Shown: piece by piece, positions 48,953-56,647 of the stretch
Numbering within the stretch: position 1 is the first letter of the stretch
Layout: every line of letters begins with the position of its first letter
NCBI GenBank assembly: GCA_965247455.1
Contig: CBDFHE010000006.1
Span: 1 to 64,000, forward strand
Length of the DNA: 64,000 nt
Reading direction: 5' to 3'
Source: JACZYA01 sp965247455
Lineage (GTDB): Bacteria > Acidobacteriota > Terriglobia > Acidiferrales > 2-02-FULL-67-57
Position numbers and translations under genes: made by a program
Notes under the pieces: model-generated
The model's database searches: none
What the model was told of the DNA's origin: nothing
The model's input: only the letters and a program-made list of their open reading frames with translations

Positions 48953-49306
48953 CTACCATGATGCCTGTCCGGGCGGAATCTCACCGCCCCCAGGGAGAAT
49001 ACTTTCCACGGCGGGGTGGGGCCGAGGAATCACATGCACACTGACCAATTCGCCCACGCGCCGGGCCGCCGCTGCACCGGCGTCGGTGGCCGCCTTGACC
49101 GAGCCCACGTCCCCGCGCACCATGACCGTGACGTAGCCGGCCCCGATGAAAGTCTGCCCGATGACCACCACGTTCGCTGCTTTGACCATGGCATCGGCGG
49201 CTTCAATCGAAGCCACCAGCCCGCGCGTTTCAATCATACCCAGGGCGTCTCGAGAAATCTGCCGGGAAGGAGTGCCAACATTCGGGTTGCGGGTGCGGGG
49301 CGTCAC
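48953..49306 (-). CDS. BMC-domain microcompartment shell protein
   Basis: 117 residues. ALGMIETRGLVASIEAADAM begins the BMC-H fold. It continues with GYVTVMVRGDVGSVKAATDAG (pore/edge region) and HVIPRPHPAVESIL, the conserved end. Hexamers of this protein form shell facets. About 20 residues precede the domain from the GTG start at 49306, longer than usual. Only this shell gene and the aldehyde dehydrogenase are present; no pentamer (EutN/CcmL) gene or signature enzyme is in the window. The IS481 remnant begins about 55 bp upstream. Confidence 0.9.
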   Translation of the reverse strand: MTPRTRNPNVGTPSRQISRDALGMIETRGLVASIEAADAMVKAANVVVIGQTFIGAGYVTVMVRGDVGSVKAATDAGAAAARRVGELVSVHVIPRPHPAVESILPGGGEIPPGQASW

Positions 49307-49473
49307 AGTTCGACCGGTTGCGGGGTCACGCTAACACGAGTGTTGGAAGCGGGTCAAGAAATTGTACTCGTCCAGTAGATTAGTGACACTTGGCCTCCTT
49401 TGATTGGGATTGCCACTGGGCCAGAAACTCGTGGGGAGTGAGGTAGCCCAGGGCTTGGTGCGGACGCACGGTG

Positions 49474-49492
49474 CCTGCCTGCCGCAGGCGGG
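49474..49492. repeat. 19-bp palindrome in transposase (site 3)
   Basis: One mismatch in the right arm (CCTGCCTGCCGCAGGCGGG). Removal restores N-T in WERVYN^TVRPHQALG on the minus strand. Confidence 0.85.
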
Positions 49493-49689
49493 TTGTAGAC
49501 GCGCTCCCACGCCTGCAACTCCTGATTGAGGGCCGCGATCTCCAGGGAGCACTCCGTGACTTCACAAAACTCCTCCCGATGGGTGCGCTGGGCCCGCTCG
49601 ACGCAGCCGTTGAGTTTGGGCGAGCGGGGCGGCAGCACGAACAGTTTCAACCCCCGCTGCTGGCAGGCCTCTTCGAAGACGGCGGCGAA

Positions 49690-49708
49690 CCTGCCTACCG
49701 CAGGCAGG
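49690..49708. repeat. 19-bp palindrome in transposase (site 2)
   Basis: CCTGCCTACCGCAGGCAGG. Removal restores GGSEFAAVF, the catalytic-region block. Confidence 0.9.
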
Positions 49709-50258
49709 CTCACTGCCGCCATTGACCTGCAGAGCTCGCAGCGGGAAGGGCAGGCGTTGCTGCAGGGTGTCGAGGAAGCGGGCCGCAGCGCTGGCGGTGG
49801 CTCGGCGGTGGACCTCGATCACGTCCCAGCGGCAGATTACAGCGCGAGCCGTAAAGTGCTTGAGGACCACGCCCGGCAGAGGCCGCAACTCCAGGGTATC
49901 GACTTGCACCAGATCGCCGGGCTGGGAGATGCAGTAATCCTTGGGCTTACGCACGGCATAGGGCCGCCGCCCGCCGCGCCGGTGCGCGCGGACCGCCCGG
50001 CGGGGCGCTTCCACCAGCCGACCGCGCCTCTTCAGTTCCGTGAGGATGCGTCCCACCATCGAGGTGGACACCCCCACCCCTTCCCGGCGGAGCAAGACCA
50101 CCAGTTTGTCCTTCCCCCACCGGGGGCGCAACCGCCGCAGTCTCCGCACCCGTTCGGCCCACTGGGGGCTCCAGGTGGGCCGGCGTCAACGGTGGGGCCG
50201 GCGGGACCGCTCCTCCAGGCTCGCGAGGTGGTGGGGATCATAGCGGCGCTGCCAGCGG

Positions 50259-50277
50259 CCTGCCTGCCGCAGGCAGG
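50259..50277. repeat. 19-bp palindrome in transposase (site 1)
   Basis: CCTGCCTGCCGCAGGCAGG. Removal restores TTC TAC CGC TGG (FYRW) on the minus strand. Confidence 0.9.
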
Positions 50278-50398
50278 TAGAAGGTCGGCCGGCTGATCCC
50301 GAAGTGCCGGCAGGTCAGGGCCGCGTTGCGCCCCCGGGTGCGGTAGTAGTCCATCCACTGCACCCGGACGCGAGCGGCCCGGCCCAATTCCACTCCGG

Positions 50399-50416
50399 CC
50401 CGCCCGTACGGGCGGG
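50399..50416. repeat. 18-bp perfect palindrome in transposase 5' end
   Basis: CCCGCCCGTACGGGCGGG; adds about six codons in frame (PYGRAG) between RRLP and GVELGR. A different sequence from the 19-bp family. Confidence 0.7.
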
Positions 50417-50548
50417 GTAGTCTTCTTGAGATGATTTGCATGGTGACACTCTACCAAGTGTCACCCATCATTCTGAACGAGTACAGGGCGTTTTCTCGCA
50501 CCACGCGGTCATTGTTTTTGCTTTCGCGGTAGAGCCGCCCCTGGTTGC

Positions 50549-50578
50549 TTGACAGCTGTACTACTCTATAGCGAATAA
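50549..50578 (+). promoter_or_regulatory. Possible sigma-70 promoter before the helicase remnant
   Basis: TTGACA (50549-50554), 18-bp spacer, GAATAA (50573-50578), about 27 bp upstream of the remnant's first codon. -10 match is weak. Confidence 0.3.
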
Positions 50579-50604
50579 AAAGCGAACACACGCAGAAGAC
50601 CTAT

Positions 50605-51575
50605 ATGCCCGTGCCCCGGCGCACCTCGACACTTCCTGTTGCTGAAGCTGGAGTGCAGGCTGCGCGCGAAGCCCGCACCGTACCTTTTCCCGCCTGGGTT
50701 GATCGGCGCGTAGTAGCTGTCTTGTCTACCAGAGCAAGGGAATTCGAGAGCTGTACAGTCATCAGGCTACGACTGCCATGCTGGTGCGGGCCGGCAAGAA
50801 TATGGTCGTCATCACGCCCACCGCGAGCGGCAAGACTCTCTGCTACAACTTGTCGGTGCTGAACCAGATCGTCGAGGAGCCCGCCACGCGGGCCCTTTAC
50901 CTCTTTCCCACCAAGGCGCTGGCGCAGGACCAACTCGCTGAACTTTACGACCTTTCCGACCGCCTGGACCAGGGCATCAAGGTTTTTACCTACGACGGGG
51001 ACACGCCAGCCGATGCCCGGAAGGCGATCCGCGCCCAGAGCCACATTATCCTCTCGAATCCTGACATGCTGCATACAGGCATTCTGCCGCATCACACGCG
51101 CTGGCAGCGGCTGTTCGAAAATTTGAAATTCATCGTGCTTGATGAGCTGCACAGCTACCGCGGCGTGTTCGGCAGCCACACAACCAACGTGCTGCGCCGC
51201 CTCTGCCACTTCTACGGGTCTGAGCCACAGTTCATATGTTGTTCAGCGACGATCGCCAATCCACAGGAGCTGGCCGAGCGGCTGCTGGAGGCGCCGGTGG
51301 AGCTGGTGGCCGAGAACGGGGCACCGGCCGCGGCCAAGTATTTTGTCTTCTACAACCCGCCGGTGGTCAACCGGTTTCTGGGGATCCGGCGCAGCTATGT
51401 CAACGAAGCGACCCGGCTGGCCAGCCATTTTCCGGATCACAACTGCCAGACCATCGTGTTCGCCAACAGCCGGAAGGTGACCGAACTGCTGGTCACCGCC
51501 CTGAAGAAGAAGGAGCGACCCGCGCCTGGCGCGCGCGCTCGCATCCGAGGATACCGCGGTGGCTATCTTCCCGGC
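50605..51575 (+). pseudogene. DEAD/DEAH helicase (YprA/Hrq1-like) fragment, frameshifted and truncated
   Basis: The N-terminal part reads AREARTVPFPAWVDRRVVAVLSTR in one frame and continues GIRELYSHQA in another, with the shift between 50727 and 50739. The helicase core follows: VVITPTASGKTLCYN (Walker A), YLFPTKALAQDQL (Ia), LSNPDMLH, FIVLDELHSYRG (DExH) and CCSATIANPQEL (SAT). The start of the second RecA lobe (QTIVFANSRKVTELL) is present, but sequence stops resembling the family after RIRGYRGGYLP at about 51572. The rest, including the expected DUF1998-type C-terminus, is missing. Confidence 0.85.
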
Positions 51576-51626
51576 GGTGGAATGATGACGGAGATCATGC
51601 CCGCGCGGGCCAACCCGTCAGAGCGG

Positions 51627-52130
51627 CTACCCGCGGGTCGCCGCGGTTTGCCGGTAGTGGCGCTCGCCTTCAGCCGACACCAACACCCACAGACCGTACG
51701 CCCCCAGCAGGGTCCCCAGCGGCAAATGCAGCAGCGCCAACACGCACACCACCACCGCTACCGGCCGCGCCCAGGGCTCGTAGTTCATCAGTCCGACGCC
51801 GGCGGCAACCGTGGCCACTGCCACGGCCAGAAAGATCCATCCGAGGGACATGATCAAATGGGGCAGGAAGCGACCCGGCAGATCGTAACCAACCGCGTCC
51901 CGCAGAAAATCCCCCATGGGACCGGCGACGAACATCATGCCCACCCCGCGCAAAAGCCCGAGTCCGCCCCACACCAGCAGAAGCACCGCCAGGATTCTGA
52001 CGTGCCGTCCGTAGTCGCGGACCGCGGGTTAGGCGGGAGGCGATGGCGGGGCTTGCAGGTTTTGTCTACACTGCGGACAAAAAAGATGGGCTTCGGCCAC
52101 CTCAACCCCACAGCGATGGCAGTATTTCAT
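51627..52130 (-). pseudogene. Zinc-ribbon/TM protein split by an in-frame TAA
   Basis: ATG 52130 with GGAGGGTGGGAG upstream opens MKYCHRCGVEVAEAHLFCPQ, a two-Cys-pair zinc ribbon, and stops at TAA 52029-52031 after 33 codons. Reading on in the same frame gives RDYGRHVRILAVLLLVWGGL and three to four membrane segments to 51627. Zinc ribbon plus membrane helices in one chain is a familiar layout in this type of bacterium, so the TAA is probably a nonsense mutation. Two separate proteins cannot be excluded: GTG 51986 could start the membrane part. Confidence 0.65.
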
Positions 52131-52154
52131 CTCCCACCCTCCTTCTTCCGGCGC

Positions 52155-53111
52155 TCAGGCGAGTTGGAAGAAGCGGCCCATGCGCCGGAATTTGTCGTAG
52201 CGACGGGCGAGCAACTCCTCGGTCGAAAGTCCCCGCAGCTCGGCCAGCGAACGCACCAGCACTTCATCCAAGAATTTTCCCATCTGTTGGTAATTACGGT
52301 GGGCACCGCCTTCAGGTTCCGGGATAATTTCGTCAATCAAGCCCATGGCGAGCAGGTCTTCGGCCGTAATCTTCAGCGCCTCAGCCGCCAGCTCTTTCTT
52401 GGCGGCGTCGCGCCACATGATCGAGGCGCAGCCTTCCGGGGAAATCACCGAGTAAAACGCATTCTCCATCATGTTGATTTTGTCGCCGATGGCAATGGCC
52501 AGGGCGCCGCCGCTGCCGCCTTCCCCGGTGACAGTGACCACGATGGGAACCGGCAGCCGTGAAAGCTCTCGCAGGCAGTTGGCGATGGCCTCCGCCTGAC
52601 CCCGCGCCTCGGCATCCACGCCCGGGTAGGCGCCCTGCGTGTCCACCAGGGAGAAGATAGACCGCCCGAACTTGGCCGCCAGCTTCATCGCGCGCAGCGC
52701 CTTGCGGAAGCCCTCCGGCTTGGCCTGACCGAAGTTGCGCCACACGCGCTCCTTGGTGTCGCGCCCTTTCTGGTGCCCGACCACCAGCACCGGCTCACCA
52801 TGAAAGCGCGCCATGCCGCAAAGCAGGGCCGGGTCGTCGCCGAAGTGCCGGTCGCCGTGAATCTCGCTGAAGTCCTCGAACAGCAGCTTGATGTAGTCCA
52901 GGGTGTAGGGCCGTTGCGGGTGCCGCGCCAGCTCCACTCGCTGCCAAACGCCGCGCGGGCCCACCAACTCTTCCCGCAGAGCCGCCACCTGCTGCTTCAG
53001 TTCGTTAATCTGCGTCTCCACCTGACCACCACTCGCGGAGTTCCCCTCCAGTTCGGTCAAGCGCCGCTCCAGGCGGGCCAGTTCCTGTTGGGTGCTGCCT
53101 TGCTTTGCCAT
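52155..53111 (-). CDS. accA: Acetyl-CoA carboxylase carboxyltransferase subunit alpha
   Basis: About 318 residues. A helical N-terminus (LARLERRLTELEG) is followed by DFSEIHGDRHFGDDPALLCG, GHQKGRDTKERVWRNFG, FVDTQGAYPG-type block (LVDTQGAYPGVDAEARGQ) and TGEGGSGGALAIAIGD, where the oxyanion backbone amides lie. With AccD (not in window) it transfers the carboxyl from biotin to acetyl-CoA for fatty acid synthesis. ATG 53111 is next to the dnaE stop; the longer start overlaps dnaE. Confidence 0.96.
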   Translation of the reverse strand: MAKQGSTQQELARLERRLTELEGNSASGGQVETQINELKQQVAALREELVGPRGVWQRVELARHPQRPYTLDYIKLLFEDFSEIHGDRHFGDDPALLCGMARFHGEPVLVVGHQKGRDTKERVWRNFGQAKPEGFRKALRAMKLAAKFGRSIFSLVDTQGAYPGVDAEARGQAEAIANCLRELSRLPVPIVVTVTGEGGSGGALAIAIGDKINMMENAFYSVISPEGCASIMWRDAAKKELAAEALKITAEDLLAMGLIDEIIPEPEGGAHRNYQQMGKFLDEVLVRSLAELRGLSTEELLARRYDKFRRMGRFFQLA

Positions 53112-53113
53112 CG

Positions 53114-56100
53114 TTACTGCACCAGCGACACCGCGCTTTCGCCGCACAACGTCTTCAACTCGGAAAGCAACTCTTCGTCCGCCTGCACGCGCAGGTTGCG
53201 GCCGGCCTCCTGCGCTCCCACCTCGGGGGGCAGGCGGAGCTCCACCAGGCTGCGTCCCGGCTTGCGCCGGAAGAGGGCCTCCAGGCGGTCAATGGTCTCG
53301 GCGGTGATGTGGCCGGGGTCGAGCTCAATCACCACGCGGCCCACCGTGGCCCCGTCCGCGGCACCCTGGTCGGATTCCGGCAGCGCGGCCTCCAACGGTT
53401 TGGCATCCTCGACCGCGAGGCGCACGCCGGCCTCCTCCGCGCGCAGGCGTCCCTTGACCAGCAAGACGGCGTCGGTATGGAAGCAACTCTCCAGACGGCG
53501 GAAGGCCTCCGGGAAGATGAGCAAGTCCACCACGCCGCTCAGGTCCTCCAGTCCCGCGATGGCCCAGCGGTCGCCCTTGCGGCTGCGCATCTGCCGCAGG
53601 CGGACTACGATGCCGGCCAGCCGCACCCTCTCGTTGTTAGCTTTGGTCTCCAAGTCCGCAATCGCCACCGTACCCAACCGGCGCAAGCGTCCCTCAAAGC
53701 GCGACAAGGGATGGCCGCTGGTAAAAAACCCCAGGGTCTCTTTCTCGTAGGCCAGCCGCTCGTGCTCCGGCCACTCCTCGACTTCCGGCAAGGGAGGGGG
53801 GGGCGCCGACTGCGCCACGCCCGTGCCAAACAGGGCGTGCTGCCCGCTCGCTTTCTCGCGCTGGACGCGGGTGGCCCCCGCCAGGGCCCCGTCCGCCGCC
53901 GCCAGCAACTGTGCCCGGTGCTCGCCCAGCGAGTCCAGGGCCCCGGCCTTGACCAAGCTCTCCAGTGCGCGGCGGTTCAACGTCCGTACGTCCACCTCCT
54001 CGCAAAACTGCATGAGCGAAGTGAACTGCCCCAGGCGTTGCCGCGCTTCCTGGACGGCCTGGACTGTATTGAAACCGACGTTGCGCACCGCCCCCAGGCC
54101 GAAGCGGATGCTGTCGCCGGCGGGGGTAAAACTCCAATCGCTCGACTGCACGTCGGGCGGCAGAACCGTGATTCCCATCTGACGGCACTCGCCGATGTAC
54201 TTCACCACTTTCTCGGTGTTGCCGGTCTCCGCGCTGAGCACAGCCGCCATGAACTCCACCGGGTAGTGGGTTTTCAAGTAGGCGGTTTGGTAGGCCAGCA
54301 GCGCATAGGCGGCCGAGTGGGACTTGTTGAACCCGTAGCCGGCGAACTGGGCCATCAGCTCGAAAAACTTCACAGCCTTCTTCGGGTTCACTTTGCGCTC
54401 GCGGCAGCCAGCCAGGAATTTCTCCCGCTGCGCCGCCATTTCCTTGGGCTTTTTTTTGCCCATGGCGCGACGCAGGATGTCAGCTTCGCCTAGGCTGAAG
54501 CCCGCCAAGCAGTTGGCGATCTGCATCACCTGTTCCTGATAGACGATCACGCCGTAGGTCTCTTCCAGGACCTCCTTCAGCTCCGGCACTAAGTAAGTCA
54601 CCTCCTTCTGGCCGTGCTTGCGGGCGATGAAGTCGTCAATCATGCCGCCCTGGAGGGGACCGGGACGGTAGAGCGCGTTCAGAGCCACCAGGTCTTCGAA
54701 GCGGGAAGGCTGGTAGCGGCGCAGGATTTCCCGCATCCCATGCGACTCGAACTGGAAGATGCCGCTGGCGGCGCCGCGGGAAAACAGTTGGAAGGTTTCG
54801 CGGTCATCCAGGGGCAAGTCTTCCAACACCAGCTTCACCCCGCGGTGCTGCTCAATCAACTGGACGGCGTCCGTAATCACGGTCAGGGTGGTCAAGCCCA
54901 GGAAGTCCATCTTGAGCAGGCCGATCCGCTCCAGATCGTCCATGGCGAACTGGGTGACAATTTCGTCCTTGTTGGTCTTGTAGAGAGGAACCACTTCCCC
55001 CAGCGGCTTGGGCGAGATGACCACTCCGGCGGCGTGGGTGGAGGAGTGGCGCGAGAGCCCTTCCAGGCGGCGGGCTACGTCCAGCACGTGTTTGATCTTG
55101 GGTTCGCGTTCGTAGCGCTGCTTCAAGGGAGCCGACTGGCGCAAGGCCTCGTCAATCGTGATGTTCAACTGCGGCGGCACCATCTTGGCCAGGCGGTCGG
55201 CCTCGGCGTAGGGCAGCTCCAGGGCGCGGGCGGTGTCCTTCATGGCCGCCTTGGCGGCCAGCGTTCCGAAGGTGATGATCTGGGCCACGTTCTCCCGCCC
55301 GTAGGTCTGGGTGACGTAGTTGATCACCTCGCTCCGCCGGCGCATGCAAAAATCAATGTCGATGTCGGGCAGCGAGACGCGCTCCGGGTTCAAGAAGCGC
55401 TCGAACAGCAGCCCGTATTGCAGCGGGTCAATATCGGTGATGCGCAAGGCGTAGCTCACCAGGCTGCCGGCAGCCGAGCCGCGGCCCGGCCCCACCGGGA
55501 TGCCCTGCTCGCGCGCGTAGCGAATGAAGTCCCACACGATCAGGAAGTAGCCGGCGAAGCGCATCTGCTGGATCATGCGGATTTCTTCCTCCAGCCTGCG
55601 CTCATAGGCCGCCAGCGGGTGCCGCAGCAAGCCGCGCTGCGCCTGCGCCGACAGGTGCGCCCGCCGCTCCTCAAACCCCTCCTGGGCCATCTTTTCGAAG
55701 TAGCTTTCCAGCGCGTAGCCGTCGGGGACGGCAAAATGCGGGAAGGGATGCTCCTCGCGCGGCAGCTTCAGGTGGCAGCGCTCGGCGATTTCCAGCGTCC
55801 GCTGCACCGCCTCCGGCAGCGCCCGAAACACCTGCAGCATCTCCTCGGTGCTCTTGAAGTAGAACTGGTCGGAGCCGAACTTCATCCGGTTGGGATCGCT
55901 GACCATCTTGCCCATCTGGATGCAGAGCAGGACGTCGTGCGCGTGCGCGTCCCCTTTGGCCAGGTAGTGGCAATCATTGGTGGCGACCAGCGGGATACCG
56001 GTCTCTTGCGACATCCGCAGCAGGTCGGGCTGGATGCGATGCTCCTGTTCCAAGCCCTGGTCCTGGATTTCCAAGTAGAAATTCCCCGCGCCCAGGATGT

Positions 56101-56593
56101 CGCGGTATTCGCCCGCGGCCCGGCGCGCCGCTTCATAGTTGTTGGCGAGCAGATTGAACGCCACCTCGCCATTCAGGCAGGCGGAAAGTCCGATCAGACC
56201 CCGGCTGTGCTGGGCCAGCAGCTCCTTGTCAATGCGGGGCTTGTAGTAGAACCCCTCCAGGTGCCCGGCGCTGACCAGCTTGACCAGATTGCGATAGCCT
56301 TCCAGGTTCTCGCTCAGCAGAACCAGGTGGTGGGTGTTTTCGCCGTTGCCCGAGCGGCTGCGGCGGTCGCCGGTGGTGATATAGACCTCGCAGCCGACGA
56401 TGGGCTTGACGCCGTGGGCTTCGGCGGCTTGGCAGAACTTGGCCGCCCCGAAGAGGTTGCCGTGGTCGGTCACCGCCACCGCCGGCATCCCCTGCCGGGC
56501 GGTCAGCTCCGCCAGGCGCGGAATGGTGCAGGCGCCGTCCAGCAGGCTGTAGTCGGTGTGGAGATGAAGGTGGACAAACTCTGCTTTTGACAT
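53114..56593 (-). CDS. dnaE: DNA polymerase III alpha subunit
   Basis: 1,159 residues. The PHP domain at the N-terminus begins FVHLHLHTDYSLLDGA. The palm carries GPGRGSAAGSLVSYAL and LPDIDIDFCMRRR with catalytic Asp residues. Later come GFNKSHSAAYALLAYQTAYL, an HhH region, an OB fold (about 990-1060) and a C-terminal tail. This is the DnaE1 replicative type. accA follows at once, an order seen in many genomes. Confidence 0.97.
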   Translation of the reverse strand: MSKAEFVHLHLHTDYSLLDGACTIPRLAELTARQGMPAVAVTDHGNLFGAAKFCQAAEAHGVKPIVGCEVYITTGDRRSRSGNGENTHHLVLLSENLEGYRNLVKLVSAGHLEGFYYKPRIDKELLAQHSRGLIGLSACLNGEVAFNLLANNYEAARRAAGEYRDILGAGNFYLEIQDQGLEQEHRIQPDLLRMSQETGIPLVATNDCHYLAKGDAHAHDVLLCIQMGKMVSDPNRMKFGSDQFYFKSTEEMLQVFRALPEAVQRTLEIAERCHLKLPREEHPFPHFAVPDGYALESYFEKMAQEGFEERRAHLSAQAQRGLLRHPLAAYERRLEEEIRMIQQMRFAGYFLIVWDFIRYAREQGIPVGPGRGSAAGSLVSYALRITDIDPLQYGLLFERFLNPERVSLPDIDIDFCMRRRSEVINYVTQTYGRENVAQIITFGTLAAKAAMKDTARALELPYAEADRLAKMVPPQLNITIDEALRQSAPLKQRYEREPKIKHVLDVARRLEGLSRHSSTHAAGVVISPKPLGEVVPLYKTNKDEIVTQFAMDDLERIGLLKMDFLGLTTLTVITDAVQLIEQHRGVKLVLEDLPLDDRETFQLFSRGAASGIFQFESHGMREILRRYQPSRFEDLVALNALYRPGPLQGGMIDDFIARKHGQKEVTYLVPELKEVLEETYGVIVYQEQVMQIANCLAGFSLGEADILRRAMGKKKPKEMAAQREKFLAGCRERKVNPKKAVKFFELMAQFAGYGFNKSHSAAYALLAYQTAYLKTHYPVEFMAAVLSAETGNTEKVVKYIGECRQMGITVLPPDVQSSDWSFTPAGDSIRFGLGAVRNVGFNTVQAVQEARQRLGQFTSLMQFCEEVDVRTLNRRALESLVKAGALDSLGEHRAQLLAAADGALAGATRVQREKASGQHALFGTGVAQSAPPPPLPEVEEWPEHERLAYEKETLGFFTSGHPLSRFEGRLRRLGTVAIADLETKANNERVRLAGIVVRLRQMRSRKGDRWAIAGLEDLSGVVDLLIFPEAFRRLESCFHTDAVLLVKGRLRAEEAGVRLAVEDAKPLEAALPESDQGAADGATVGRVVIELDPGHITAETIDRLEALFRRKPGRSLVELRLPPEVGAQEAGRNLRVQADEELLSELKTLCGESAVSLVQ

Positions 56594-56647
56594 CGGCTCC
56601 TATTCTACCAAGCTCGGCCACGGCGGCGGGCTTGAACCATGGTTTGG

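Larger units (their letters stand above)
49380..50441 (-). pseudogene. IS481-family transposase, broken by three 19-bp insertions and one stop
   Basis: Read with the three 19-bp palindromes (50259-50277, 49690-49708, 49474-49492) removed, the frame runs from MQIISRRL through ALTCRHFGISRPTFY^RWQRRYDP, PRWGKDKLVVLLRREG, QVDTLELRP, LQVNGGSE^FAAVFEEAC, VLPPRSPKLNGCVERAQRTH and WERVYN^TVRPHQALGYLTP, ending QSKEAKCH. These are the HTH, DDE and C-terminal blocks of IS481. Each insertion shifts frame by +1. A TGA at 50186-50188 also interrupts the restored frame between RRPHR and RRPTW. The gene cannot make a full protein. Confidence 0.85.
49363..50485 (-). mobile_element. Decayed IS481-family element with palindrome insertions
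   Basis: About 1.1 kb bounded by inverted ends: TGTACTCGTCCAGTAGATTA... on the left (49363-49392), and on the right (50454-50485) the reverse complement of a close relative, both containing GTGACACTTGG internally. Inside lies one transposase gene on the minus strand carrying three 19-bp palindromes and one 18-bp palindrome. Confidence 0.8.

Noticed and set aside
51576..52562. Continuation of the helicase frame to 52562
   Set aside because: After 51575 it is antisense to the zinc-ribbon/TM gene and accA; family resemblance is lost.
54614..56590. 658-codon plus-strand ORF opposite dnaE
   Set aside because: Antisense shadow of a strongly conserved gene; sequence is His/Gln/Leu-rich without domains, typical of GC-rich antisense frames.
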